This document shows positions 12,184 through 19,334 of a stretch of 24,938 bases of DNA, piece after piece. The notes below the pieces were generated by a model that had not been told where the DNA came from, searched no databases, and was given only the letters and a program-made list of their open reading frames with translations. Location of the stretch: contig JAKFVJ010000501.1 of assembly GCA_021732245.1 (NCBI GenBank), forward strand, positions 1-24,938, given 5' to 3'. The position numbers were made by a program, and so were the translations under genes. This DNA comes from Candidatus Obscuribacterales bacterium. GTDB taxonomy: Bacteria > Cyanobacteriota > Vampirovibrionia > Obscuribacterales > Obscuribacteraceae. The stretch's first letter is position 1. Each line of letters opens with the position of its first letter.

Positions 12184-13071
12184 ATGAAAAATAATCAAGT
12201 TTTGAAAATTGGAACATATGGCGATCATGACCGCGCGCGATTGGCTCTCCGTGAAAGGCTCAACAGCATGCTGCAATTCGGCAGAGTGTCGTTGAAGGAC
12301 GGCGAAGCAAAGCCGCGGTATGACGTGAAGTCCGGCAAAGGGCTAATCACTCGCGCCGACGGCACGGTCATCTTCGAAGCAAGTCTTGCTGGACTTGTGG
12401 AGAGTGGTGAGCAAGTGCGTCTTGCGTTGGTTGCCTACAACCGTGTGCTCCGCGAGCGTGGCATCTTGCAGTATGTGCGAGACAACCGCAAACTGCACAC
12501 GCTGGTCAACGTCTATGGCTCCGAGGTCGTTTTGTTCGGTTTTGACAGCCGCAGCAAGAAGCGTGTGCAGCGCTATCAGCTAGTTCGCGATATCGTCTTG
12601 AGCGATATTGGCGTGACGCTGACGGCATTGCCGAAGAAGTTGTCGGACGCAGTTGAATTGGGTAAGCAAGTGGAAGCCAACTTTCTTGCTCAATTGGAAG
12701 CAGCAAAAGGCGATGAGGTAAAAACAGAGAAGTTGACGGATCTTGGCGTTGCACTCGGTGTTCTCAAAGCGACTGCCGTGCCTGCGCCGAAGCCGAAAGC
12801 GAAAGTGGAGACGGAGAAGTCCGCCGAAGCGAAGCCAGGCAAGAAGCGCAGACGAAAACGCAAGCGGAAAGGTGGTGCACCTGCCAACGCGCCGACTGCG
12901 CAAACCGCAGCTCCAGCTCCCGAAGCAACCGCCTCAGCCGATGTGCCTGCAACTTCGGAAACGAAGAAAAAGCGCAGACGTCGTCCGCGGAATAGGAAGC
13001 CGAAGTCTGTGGTGACACAAGCAATCGGCGAACCCGCTGCCGTTGACACGGTAGTCGAGCCGCAAGGCTAA
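12184..13071 (+). CDS. hypothetical nucleic-acid-binding-like protein with basic tail, 295 aa
   Basis: The start is the ATG at 12184 behind AGGGGAAG (12170-12177). Residues 1-185 form the domain shared with the preceding gene, including YDVKSGKGLI (46-55), GEQVRLALVAYNRVL and SEVVLFGFDSRSKKRVQRY. From about residue 200 the protein becomes low complexity, rich in Pro/Ala/Lys, with two strongly basic blocks (KKRRRKRKRKGG and KKKRRRRPRNRKPK) separated by an Ala/Pro-rich linker. Such tails usually bind RNA, DNA or polyanions. The upstream paralogue lacks this tail. The function is unknown, and no known family is recognised. Confidence 0.75.
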   Translation: MKNNQVLKIGTYGDHDRARLALRERLNSMLQFGRVSLKDGEAKPRYDVKSGKGLITRADGTVIFEASLAGLVESGEQVRLALVAYNRVLRERGILQYVRDNRKLHTLVNVYGSEVVLFGFDSRSKKRVQRYQLVRDIVLSDIGVTLTALPKKLSDAVELGKQVEANFLAQLEAAKGDEVKTEKLTDLGVALGVLKATAVPAPKPKAKVETEKSAEAKPGKKRRRKRKRKGGAPANAPTAQTAAPAPEATASADVPATSETKKKRRRRPRNRKPKSVVTQAIGEPAAVDTVVEPQG

Positions 13072-13079
13072 TTCACTTT

Positions 13080-13212
13080 GTCATTCTGAGGCAAGGAGAC
13101 GACACTAAATGTGTCGTCGGGGACGAAGAATCTACCGTTACTTGTCGGCGAGCGAGTTCGTTACTCGAATACCGAGCACGTGCGGTAGATTCTTCACTGC
13201 GTTCAGAATGAC
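13080..13212. repeat. A-type interspersed inverted-repeat element, long form
   Basis: It runs from GTCATTCTGAGG to TTCAGAATGAC. The arms GAAGAATCTACCG and CGGTAGATTCTTC face each other, and an internal GACGACAC/GTGTCGTC hairpin is present on the left side. It has no gene. It starts 8 bases after the stop of the 12184 gene. Confidence 0.8.
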
Positions 13213-13256
13213 AAAACCAACCACAAGGTAACCCGTTACCAAAAAAGTTTCTACAG

Positions 13257-13300
13257 GACCCCGGCGCAGGACTCAGCGCTAGTGTGGGTCGAGTTTTTTC
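13257..13300 (+). promoter_or_regulatory. leader stem-loop with T-run, possible attenuator
   Basis: GACCC/GGGTC (13257-13261 with 13286-13290) encloses GCGC/GCGC and is followed by GAGTTTTTTC, a terminator-like layout 38 bases before the start of the Cys-rich gene. A further TCACG/CGTGA hairpin follows. A GGTAAC/GTTACC hairpin at 13227-13240 lies upstream. The element could be an attenuator or the end of an upstream transcript. Confidence 0.45.
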
Positions 13301-13337
13301 ACGACGCGAAAGCGTGATGTAAGAGGAGGATACTCTT

Positions 13338-14267
13338 ATGAAATACAGTACTTTTGTTCGATGGGTGATGGCATTTGTCTTCACCATTGCGAGTTGTGCG
13401 CCGAGCTTTGCTTGTTGCAAGGATGCTGCTCCGGTCGCACCGGCTGCTACAACTCAATCAACTGAGAGCCAATGCCTGAATAAAAGCATTGGCGATTGTG
13501 AGTGTTCGAAGGCTCAATGCGGCGCCGAGTGCGATAAGTGCAAAAACGTCATTGAAGTCTCGGAGAAAATCACGATGACTGCCGATGAAGGCACTTGCAC
13601 CGTTGGTGTCGACAGAGAAATCTGCCGCATCATCTATGTACCGCCTTCTGCTCCAGTCAATAGGTGTTTCAAAACACATGAAGATGTGAAAGGAACACCG
13701 AGCGCTGATGGCAAATGCTGCCAAGTTCAAGTTGACGGCAGACAATACTGCGTCCAAAAAGGTGGCGGTATCTACATTCCTGGACTTCTGCCTGGCGATA
13801 AAGGCTTTGTTGCCAAATCGCTTACTGTGGTGACCAAGCCCACGAAGAACTCCACTCTAACAGTTGATGGCGTGCCGGTGACTTCCTTTGAGAAAGTCAT
13901 TCTTGCTTTGCCTGCATGTTGCTCGGCAAGCGCAGATCGCAAACCTGGCGATGAGTGCACGGTTCAAGTGACGCGTCAGCAGTGCACATGGGTGGGCGGC
14001 AGTCCCGGACAGCCTCCGCAACGCATTTGCTGGACAACTCGTGAAGACGTTAAGGGTAAGTGGAGCAGCAATTGCTGCACGGTTACTGTTGACGGCAAGC
14101 AATATTGCGTTCAGGAAGGTGGTGGCATTTTTGTCCCCGGCATCCGGGAAGGCGAGAATGTCAAATCCGTAACAGGACCCAAATCCGCTCTCAACAAATT
14201 TCTAGTAGCTCCGCTTAACGCGTTGAAGTCGCTCGTCCGCTCCGTCGGGCGTCCCTTCAAGCGCTAA
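13338..14267 (+). CDS. exported Cys-rich protein with duplicated domain, 309 aa
   Basis: The start ATG follows GAGGAGGA (13323-13330). The N-terminus is a signal peptide; TIASC at residues 16-20 fits a lipobox, while PSFA before CC would fit signal peptidase I. About 24 cysteines are present. Residues about 87-155 and 207-274 are a duplicated domain. Each has a CTV start, an EDVKG pentapeptide, a CC pair, and the near-identical ends VDGRQYCVQKGGGIYIPG and VDGKQYCVQEGGGIFVPG. A Cys-dense segment at about 46-69 precedes them. The spacing suggests disulfide-bonded extracytoplasmic modules. No known family is recognised. The C-terminus is basic. Confidence 0.8.
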   Translation: MKYSTFVRWVMAFVFTIASCAPSFACCKDAAPVAPAATTQSTESQCLNKSIGDCECSKAQCGAECDKCKNVIEVSEKITMTADEGTCTVGVDREICRIIYVPPSAPVNRCFKTHEDVKGTPSADGKCCQVQVDGRQYCVQKGGGIYIPGLLPGDKGFVAKSLTVVTKPTKNSTLTVDGVPVTSFEKVILALPACCSASADRKPGDECTVQVTRQQCTWVGGSPGQPPQRICWTTREDVKGKWSSNCCTVTVDGKQYCVQEGGGIFVPGIREGENVKSVTGPKSALNKFLVAPLNALKSLVRSVGRPFKR

Positions 14268-14290
14268 AGCTGAAGTGTTCTGAAATTTGG

Positions 14291-14333
14291 CATCCGTGCG
14301 GGCAGATCTTTCGAGGTCTGCTCGTTGCGGGTG
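14291..14333 (+). promoter_or_regulatory. nested leader hairpin with UUCG loop
   Basis: CATCCGTG pairs with TGCGGGTG (with wobbles), then CG with CG, then GCAGATCT with AGGTCTGC around a TTCG tetraloop. It lies 23 bases after the stop of the Cys-rich gene and 38 bases before the next start. No T-run follows directly. Confidence 0.6.
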
Positions 14334-14371
14334 ATTTGTTGAGATTGGGTTTTGTTCACGGAGTTACAGAC

Positions 14372-14614
14372 ATGAGAACAAAAAATGAGAATGTTGTACG
14401 TAAGAAAATCTGGCAAGAAGATCTCGACCGTGAGCTAACAGAGCATTTTGCAAAAGGTTTTGACCTAAGAGGTATTAAAACCATTCGCACTTGCAGTCGA
14501 CGCAAGGGAGAGCTGGAGCAAAAATATTACCGAGTTGTTTTCGAGAAACGGCAGGAAGACATTGCTGACTTGCAAGAGCAAATATCGGAAAGAGAATCAG
14601 TCACAGCGAAATAG
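14372..14614 (+). CDS. hypothetical helical protein, 80 aa
   Basis: The start is the ATG at 14372, behind ACGGAGT (14358-14364). A TTG at 14336 is in frame but would place the start in the leader. The protein is highly charged. A helical N-terminus (KKIWQEDLDRELTEHFAKGF) is followed by a short strand region (KTIRTCSRRKGELEQKYYRV) and a C-terminal helix (QEDIADLQEQISERES). There is no membrane segment and no recognised domain. TEHFAKGF resembles AEHFSKEF in the protein encoded at 18387, but the match is too short to claim homology. Confidence 0.6.
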   Translation: MRTKNENVVRKKIWQEDLDRELTEHFAKGFDLRGIKTIRTCSRRKGELEQKYYRVVFEKRQEDIADLQEQISERESVTAK

Positions 14615-14650
14615 ATAGGCCGCTCGCCAGTCAGCTGGGAGAATCACAAC

Positions 14651-14989
14651 ATGGAAATATATAATAGATTTTTGTTGGCAGGATTCATTGCCGGCGGTTT
14701 ATTGGCATTTGCAGTGTTAACACAGGGCAGTGCTCGAAAGAGTTTCTTTTTCTTGATTGCCGGCACAGTCTTTGGCGTGGTATTTCATGATCTGAAATTT
14801 GAAGGACGCGAAGGCATGGCGACGCTGGCTGCAGTGTTTACAGGCTTGCTCGTCGTAGCTGTCCCGCATATTCTTAATGAAGAAAAGAAAGCCGAGGAAG
14901 AAGCTCGCGACCGCCGGACAACACCGGTGGAGAATACGACCGTCACAATTTTAGACCGCATTTTCCGCGCGCCGCCGGCGGATAAATAG
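14651..14989 (+). CDS. small membrane protein, 112 aa
   Basis: The start ATG follows CTGGGAGAAT. Three hydrophobic segments are visible at residues about 7-24 (LLAGFIAGGLLAFAVLT), 31-46 (FFFLIAGTVFGVVF) and 57-74 (MATLAAVFTGLLVVAVPHI). A charged cytoplasmic-type tail follows (EEKKAEEEARDRRTT). It lies 36 bases after the preceding small gene and is probably co-transcribed with it. A strong terminator follows the stop by 4 bases. No family is recognised. Confidence 0.65.
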   Translation: MEIYNRFLLAGFIAGGLLAFAVLTQGSARKSFFFLIAGTVFGVVFHDLKFEGREGMATLAAVFTGLLVVAVPHILNEEKKAEEEARDRRTTPVENTTVTILDRIFRAPPADK

Positions 14990-14993
14990 TGAG

Positions 14994-15025
14994 AAAAAAG
15001 CGAAGATGTACTTCTTCGCTTTTTT
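14994..15025 (+). terminator. bidirectional intrinsic terminator
   Basis: AAAAAAGCGAAGA (14994-15006) pairs with TCTTCGCTTTTTT (15013-15025) around TGTACT. It begins 4 bases after the stop of the membrane-protein gene and has T-runs on both strands. Confidence 0.85.
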
Positions 15026-15063
15026 CTTCGTGTTGAGCTACGAGGGATGGTAGTAGGTATATT

Positions 15064-15187
15064 GTCATTCTGAGGCGCTAGCCGAAGAATCTGCCGTAAA
15101 TCACCATGGTCGGTGTTCATAACTCGCACTGTGTCTACTCGTGGCAGATTCTTCGTTTCGTTGCTGCGCAACTACACTCAGAATGAC
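15064..15187. repeat. A-type interspersed inverted-repeat element, long form
   Basis: It runs from GTCATTCTGAGGCGCTAGCC to CTCAGAATGAC. The inner arms GAAGAATCTGCC and GGCAGATTCTTC face each other, with CACCATGGTCGGTG near the centre. An ORF reading through it in frame with the next gene is an artefact of the open frame. Confidence 0.8.
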
Positions 15188-15232
15188 AAAAAAGATGAAG
15201 ACAAGCATGTACAATGCAGGTGGAGGATGCGT

Positions 15233-16336
15233 ATGTCCAGACTTGCCGTAATTCGTGATGACAAATTCCAAGATCACCTGACGCCGCAGATGCATCCGGA
15301 GTCGCCGCAGCGTTTGGCGGCTATAGATGAAGCGCTTCGTGCAAATAAGATGGACGAAACGCTGGACCACTTTCGCCCGCGTCCGGCGACCGAAGATGAG
15401 TTAGCTCGTGTTCACAAAGATAGTTACATCGAAGGACTACTCGATTACGAAGCTCAAGCTAAACAAGGTGACAAGTTAGTTCCGATTGACGCTGATACTT
15501 GGATGAGTCCAGAGACTTACGCCATTGCCAAGCTTGCCGCCGGTGCCGGACTTGTCGGCGTTGATAGCATTGCCGGTGATCACGACAGTGCTTTTGTTGC
15601 TGTGCGTCCGCCTGGACACCACGCGCTGGCGGGAAAGGCGATGGGTTTCTGTCTATTCAATAATTTGGCTATCGCAGCACGTTACGCTCAGAAGAAATTA
15701 GGTATTGAGCGCGTGATGGTTATCGATTGGGATGTTCATCACGGCAATGGCACGCAAGATTTGTTTTACAAAGACCCAAGCGTCTGCTTCCTTTCTATGC
15801 ATCAATTTCCGTTTTGGCCACCAAATTCCGGTTGGTATAAAGACGATGGAGCCGGTGAAGGCAAGGGTTACAACATCAATGTTCCGTTGCCTGCTGGAAC
15901 TGGCGACAGAGGTTACCTCAAAGCTTGGGACGAAATTGTTTCACCCATATGTCATGAATATAAGCCGCAGCTCATTATGGTGTCTGCAGGATACGATGCT
16001 CATCGGTCAGATCCTTTGGCAATGCAAAATGTTTCAACCTCCGGGTTTGCTTTGATGACTCAAAGAGTTTGCGAACTTTCAAAAAGCACAGGCGCAAAAG
16101 TTGTCTGCTTCTTGGAAGGAGGATACAACGCAAAGGCTTTGGCAAGTTCGGTACTTGCCACGATGAATGTATTGAATTCGCCTCAGCCGGAAAGAGTGAA
16201 TGCCGGCGAGGTGCTTATCGATACCAAAACGAACTTGCTTCTTCCTGTTACCGAGGACAGCGAGCCTTTGGTTGTCGACGATAGAGTTTCTGAACTTCGC
16301 CACCATTTCTCTCAATATTGGACAAGTCTTAAGTAG
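15233..16336 (+). CDS. histone deacetylase family amidohydrolase, 367 aa
   Basis: I place the start at ATG 15233, 6 bases after GTGGAGG (15220-15226); an in-frame ATG at 15227 is too close. The HDAC-fold signature is complete: HPESPQRL near the N-terminus, RPPGHHA with the catalytic His pair, GFCLFNN, the zinc ligands in DWDVHHGNGT and SAGYDAHRSDPL, and EGGYN with the catalytic Tyr. In bacteria this family includes acetylpolyamine amidohydrolases and AcuC-like protein deacetylases; the substrate cannot be read from sequence. The enzyme is cytoplasmic, having no signal peptide. It stands alone between an A repeat and a 266-base gap. Confidence 0.93.
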   Translation: MSRLAVIRDDKFQDHLTPQMHPESPQRLAAIDEALRANKMDETLDHFRPRPATEDELARVHKDSYIEGLLDYEAQAKQGDKLVPIDADTWMSPETYAIAKLAAGAGLVGVDSIAGDHDSAFVAVRPPGHHALAGKAMGFCLFNNLAIAARYAQKKLGIERVMVIDWDVHHGNGTQDLFYKDPSVCFLSMHQFPFWPPNSGWYKDDGAGEGKGYNINVPLPAGTGDRGYLKAWDEIVSPICHEYKPQLIMVSAGYDAHRSDPLAMQNVSTSGFALMTQRVCELSKSTGAKVVCFLEGGYNAKALASSVLATMNVLNSPQPERVNAGEVLIDTKTNLLLPVTEDSEPLVVDDRVSELRHHFSQYWTSLK

Positions 16337-16510
16337 CACTCAGCTTTTGTGCGCTAGCCGCGCTAGACGGGGAAAAGCCACTGGCGCCGAAAAATGCCTC
16401 TAGTGACATGCTTCTTACTTGAGTCTATATATAAAAAACAAGTATGTTGTGAACGTATATTTGTCTTTTGATTTATAGCTGGTTTAAACACAGCAAAACT
16501 TTTCCTGATA

Positions 16511-16563
16511 AGCGTTAATCACATTCTCTCAGCCAATTGTCGCTGAGGGGGTGATACCACGCT
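16511..16563 (+). promoter_or_regulatory. nested leader stem-loop of the 16603 gene
   Basis: Three consecutive stems can be drawn: AGCGT/ACGCT (16511-16515, 16559-16563), ATCAC/GTGAT (16518-16522, 16551-16555) and CTCAGC/GCTGAG (16528-16533, 16542-16547). Small internal loops separate them. It ends 39 bases before the start at 16603. No T-run follows closely. The 16337-16510 part is AT rich with no gene. Confidence 0.55.
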
Positions 16564-16602
16564 GTCGATTTTTGTGACCCAAAAAACGAAGAGGACAATC
16601 TC

Positions 16603-16860
16603 ATGTCTAACAACAACCAAAATCTATACAAAAAGCGCGACGCTTTGTACCGCATTCAAGCCAAGTTGGCAGGACAACTTTCCGAGAAAGAAAGGGAAGC
16701 GTTGTTGGCTCAGAAAAAGAAGCTCGAGTCAGAACTTGCCCAATCTCTTGAGAAAAACAGTCCGGACAGACAATACTGCATCGACAACAAATGCAGCGAG
16801 ATGAAACAGCTCAAACATGTCAGACATCTGCAAGAGTCGCCAAATCCGGAGACCCTCTAG
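16603..16860 (+). CDS. hypothetical helical protein, 85 aa
   Basis: The start ATG follows GAGGAC with suitable spacing. The protein is a Lys/Glu/Gln-rich helical chain (KKRDALYRIQAKLAGQLSEK, then KEREALLAQKKKLESELAQS) and probably a coiled coil. Two cysteines follow (YCIDNKCSEM). Its stop TAG is followed with no spacing by the ATG of the next gene, indicating one operon with coupled translation. No known family is recognised. Confidence 0.65.
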   Translation: MSNNNQNLYKKRDALYRIQAKLAGQLSEKEREALLAQKKKLESELAQSLEKNSPDRQYCIDNKCSEMKQLKHVRHLQESPNPETL

Positions 16861-17358
16861 ATGTCTGAAGAATTGGTGGAATCAACACTAGATTCAGAAT
16901 CAATGCGTTCGGAAATCGTTAGGGCATTCCGCTGGGCGGTCAAGCAATGTATTGAACCAACCGGATTGCCCGAATACCCTATCGTCCGAAGGAAACCTTA
17001 TGAAGGTGAGCAGGAGTTGCCGTTGTACATTCGGTACAGAGACGGTGGACTTTATCTCAAAGCTTCAGTAACAATGCGGATCACCAAAGCGCGCAAATTG
17101 CACGATGAGCCAGTTGATCTCGATGAGGCCATTGCGCATCTCTCGGCGTCAGCGGCTGATCATTGCGCGCCATATTTTGCTCTACCCGGCAATACAATTG
17201 GCGCCTGCAATTTTCCAGAAGAAAAGTCTCGGTGCTTCGTTGGGTTTTTCTGGCTCAAACACATAGTCAGAATGACTTTCCGAGTCTCAACATTTGTTGG
17301 TGAATGGCGAGAGCCTGACTATCCGCACGATCCAATGGATCCATCATTCCCGATCTAA
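16861..17358 (+). CDS. hypothetical protein, 165 aa
   Basis: The ATG directly abuts the stop of the preceding gene. The N-terminus is acidic (MSEELVESTLDSESMRSEIV). A mixed alpha/beta part follows with RYRDGGLYLKASVTMRI. It then has CAPYFALPGNTIGACNFPEE and a hydrophobic strand (RCFVGFFWLKHIVRMTFRVS). There is no signal peptide. The function is unknown. It probably shares an operon, and perhaps a complex, with the 85-aa coiled-coil protein. Confidence 0.65.
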   Translation: MSEELVESTLDSESMRSEIVRAFRWAVKQCIEPTGLPEYPIVRRKPYEGEQELPLYIRYRDGGLYLKASVTMRITKARKLHDEPVDLDEAIAHLSASAADHCAPYFALPGNTIGACNFPEEKSRCFVGFFWLKHIVRMTFRVSTFVGEWREPDYPHDPMDPSFPI

Positions 17359-17402
17359 CCGGACGAACCTGATGGTTCCTCTCCGGATATAGCCATCGGG
17401 CT
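17359..17402 (+). other. hairpins directly after the 16861-17358 stop
   Basis: CCGGA/TCCGG (17359-17363 with 17382-17386) encloses GAACC/GGTTC with a TGAT loop and begins on the base after the stop codon. A small AGCC/GGCT hairpin follows at 17391-17402. A clear T-run is missing, though TTTT occurs at 17409-17412, so a termination role is uncertain. Confidence 0.55.
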
Positions 17403-17412
17403 CACACGTTTT

Positions 17413-17435
17413 GTAGGGGCGCATTGCATGCGCCC
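17413..17435. repeat. B-type palindrome
   Basis: Same 23-bp unit as at 11080 and in the same orientation. It is followed by TTTTCC, so with its 8-bp GC-rich stem this copy might act as a weak terminator ahead of the amidase gene. Confidence 0.85.
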
Positions 17436-17470
17436 TTTTCCTTTTCACGCATTTACCGGAGGCACGGTCC

Positions 17471-18352
17471 ATGAAAACCAAACTACAACTAGCCGCCATC
17501 TTGATGGCATTCATCGCATCATGTGTTCTGTCACAGTCATCGCAGGCTGCCGGTGACACATCACCTAAAAACAAACCTATTCCACTCGACCAACTGCCAC
17601 CCTGTACAAATCCCGACGTGTGTGGTGGTGGCACTGAAAAGCGACCTGACTTCACGCTTAAGACGATTTTCATTGATGTTGGACATGGTGGTGGTGATGG
17701 CGGGGCGCAGCGTGATGGTGTTTATGAAAGGGACCTGACATTGCAGCAAGCGCTCATGTATCGCAAGGTATTTGAGGAGAATGGTGCAATCGTAATTCTT
17801 GATCGTGCCATCGATTTGCGTCTCGGACTCGATGAGCGTGTAGCTGCTATCAAGCGCCTACAGCCTGATCTTGCCATCAGTGTGCACATCAACTCGTCGG
17901 AAGGTGAAACAACAGCCAGCGGAATTGAGACGTATTACACCACACCTGAATCAAAGGCGCTTGCGGAGTTTATTCACAAGGCGGTACTAAAAGCGACTGG
18001 TGCCAAGGATAGAGGAATTCATCAGAACAATTTCTATATCCCCAAAAATTCGCCAGTGCCTACGATTCTTTTGGAGCATGGTTTTATCAACAACCCCGAT
18101 GAAAGAAAGCTTTTGTCATCGCCGGAATATCAGCGTAAATTCGCAGACGGTGCAAAACAAGGGCTCCAAGACTACTACAAGTCTTTGGAGAAGAAAACCG
18201 CTCCCGCGACACCTGCGCCGACGCCAGTCCCAAATCGCCAGGGGCTGATTGATGGACAGGAGTCAACGCAAGAAAAAAGCTCTGGACCGTCCTATGCACC
18301 ATTTTTCAAAGTGCAACCGGATGGTGAATGGCCGGGATGCCAGGGCTTCTAA
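17471..18352 (+). CDS. N-acetylmuramoyl-L-alanine amidase (Amidase_3), exported, 293 aa
   Basis: The enzyme would cleave the amide bond between MurNAc and L-Ala in peptidoglycan. The start ATG is at 17471, about 9 bases behind GGAGG (17458-17462). The N-terminus is a signal peptide; IASC at residues 15-18 fits a lipobox, so it may be a lipoprotein. The amidase domain spans about 64-223, with zinc and catalytic residues visible as H72 (DVGHGGGDGG), E86 (YERDLTLQQ), H139 (ISVHINS) and E202 (LLEHGF). A Pro/Thr-rich C-terminal tail (TPAPTPVPNRQG) has no recognised binding domain. It resembles AmiC/CwlD-type amidases without an AMIN domain and would act in the periplasm. Confidence 0.92.
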   Translation: MKTKLQLAAILMAFIASCVLSQSSQAAGDTSPKNKPIPLDQLPPCTNPDVCGGGTEKRPDFTLKTIFIDVGHGGGDGGAQRDGVYERDLTLQQALMYRKVFEENGAIVILDRAIDLRLGLDERVAAIKRLQPDLAISVHINSSEGETTASGIETYYTTPESKALAEFIHKAVLKATGAKDRGIHQNNFYIPKNSPVPTILLEHGFINNPDERKLLSSPEYQRKFADGAKQGLQDYYKSLEKKTAPATPAPTPVPNRQGLIDGQESTQEKSSGPSYAPFFKVQPDGEWPGCQGF

Positions 18353-18386
18353 TACCAGCTTCGTTTCCCATGTAAGGAGACATATT

Positions 18387-18971
18387 ATGAGCACAGCAGA
18401 TAGAGACATTTACGGGGAAGTCGCTCATGGCTTCCATGATCTTAGAGAACTTCGAGAGGGTGCCACGCCCGAGTCGGAGTTCGCCGAGCATTTCAGTAAG
18501 GAGTTTCTCGACAGACTTACTGAAATCAAGGCGAAACAATTCGTTCGCAACGGTAAGCTTAAGTATCGCTTGATACTAGCTGAGCCGTACACGAAGCCGA
18601 TCAACGACAAGGACACGCTGTACTTGAAAAAGACAGTGGAGGCGGTTCTTGATCCCAACATTGAACTTGTCAAAGCGACAGCGATCAAAGGCGTTAGTGG
18701 AAAACACGACGGCTTTGAAGCCGATCTGCGCGAATTCGAGATGAAGCGCGTGAATCCGGAACGAACGAAAGTGATAGTTTTGCTCGAACACGCATTCGGG
18801 CAGACACGCACTGACTTCGTTATCGACAATCAGACTGGCAAGGTAGTTAAACAGTCGAGAGGACGCATTTCGCAGGTTCTGCGAGAGCGCGGATTCTATC
18901 GCTGGGGAACCGTTCTCAAGAAAATTGAGAAAGCTTGCCGCGCGAAGAAGAAAGTTGTGACGATCAGATAA
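18387..18971 (+). CDS. hypothetical protein, 194 aa
   Basis: The start is the ATG at 18387 behind TAAGGAGA (18373-18380). The longer open frame back to 18249 overlaps the amidase gene and is rejected. The protein is basic and mixed alpha/beta: an N-terminal helix with ESEFAEHFSKEFLDRLTEIK, a strand-like NGKLKYRLILAEPYTKPI, a central segment PERTKVIVLLEHAFGQTRTD, and a C-terminus ending RAKKKVVTIR. No motif of a known family is visible. The gene follows the amidase after 34 bases and may be co-transcribed. A B repeat follows its stop. Confidence 0.7.
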   Translation: MSTADRDIYGEVAHGFHDLRELREGATPESEFAEHFSKEFLDRLTEIKAKQFVRNGKLKYRLILAEPYTKPINDKDTLYLKKTVEAVLDPNIELVKATAIKGVSGKHDGFEADLREFEMKRVNPERTKVIVLLEHAFGQTRTDFVIDNQTGKVVKQSRGRISQVLRERGFYRWGTVLKKIEKACRAKKKVVTIR

Positions 18972-18984
18972 CCTTTGGTGCTTT

Positions 18985-19151
18985 GTAGGGGCGCATTGCA
19001 TGCGCCCTCATAGAAGAATTTGCCGTGGCTGGACGAAGCTTGAGTTTTGAACTTTAGCCGTGTTCAGCTGCGGTAGATTCTTCACTTCGTTCAGAATGAC
19101 AAAACCATGATAGGTCAAGATAAATAAAGGGCGCATGCAATGCGCCCCTAC
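18985..19151. repeat. composite repeat B - truncated A - inverted B
   Basis: B copies in opposite orientation at 18985-19007 and 19129-19151 flank an A element at 19013-19102. The A element lacks its left GTCATTCTGAG end and starts at GAAGAATTTGCCG; its right end TTCAGAATGAC is intact. The inverted B pair could pair over the A part to form one long stem. There is no coding capacity. Confidence 0.75.
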
Positions 19152-19221
19152 GCTGGTGTTTTCGTTTTGCTTTTAAAAATTGCGGAGATACTAGAGGGGA
19201 TAGTAAAAACGTCAAAAAACA

Positions 19222-19273
19222 AAAACGCCGAGGCGGGAATGGCTTTTTCCCGTTGCCCGGCGTTTTGTTTTTG
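19222..19273 (-). terminator. bidirectional terminator of the 491-aa gene
   Basis: AAAACGCCG/CGGCGTTTT (19222-19230 with 19258-19266) encloses CGGGAA/TTCCCG. Runs of T occur on both strands. It lies about 60 bases downstream of the stop of the minus-strand gene ending at 19335. Confidence 0.8.
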
Positions 19274-19334
19274 TCTTGCGAGCATCCAGATTGAGTTCTC
19301 AACTAGTGAGCGCTTCTCGATGTTCGCATGTCAT

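Noticed and set aside
12690..13049. Several long minus-strand ORFs opposite the 12184 gene
   Set aside because: These are shadows of a low-complexity, Lys/Arg/Pro/Ala-rich coding tail.
15113..15232. N-terminal extension of the deacetylase-family protein
   Set aside because: Most of it is translation of the A repeat; the ribosome site GTGGAGG supports the start at 15233.
14372..18971. Homology between the 14372 and 18387 proteins through TEHFAKGF / AEHFSKEF
   Set aside because: The match covers about eight residues in helical, charged sequence and the rest does not align by eye.
11041..19151. rRNA, tRNA or known small RNA genes
   Set aside because: No cloverleaf with a TTCRANY T-arm or other known RNA signature was noticed anywhere in the window.
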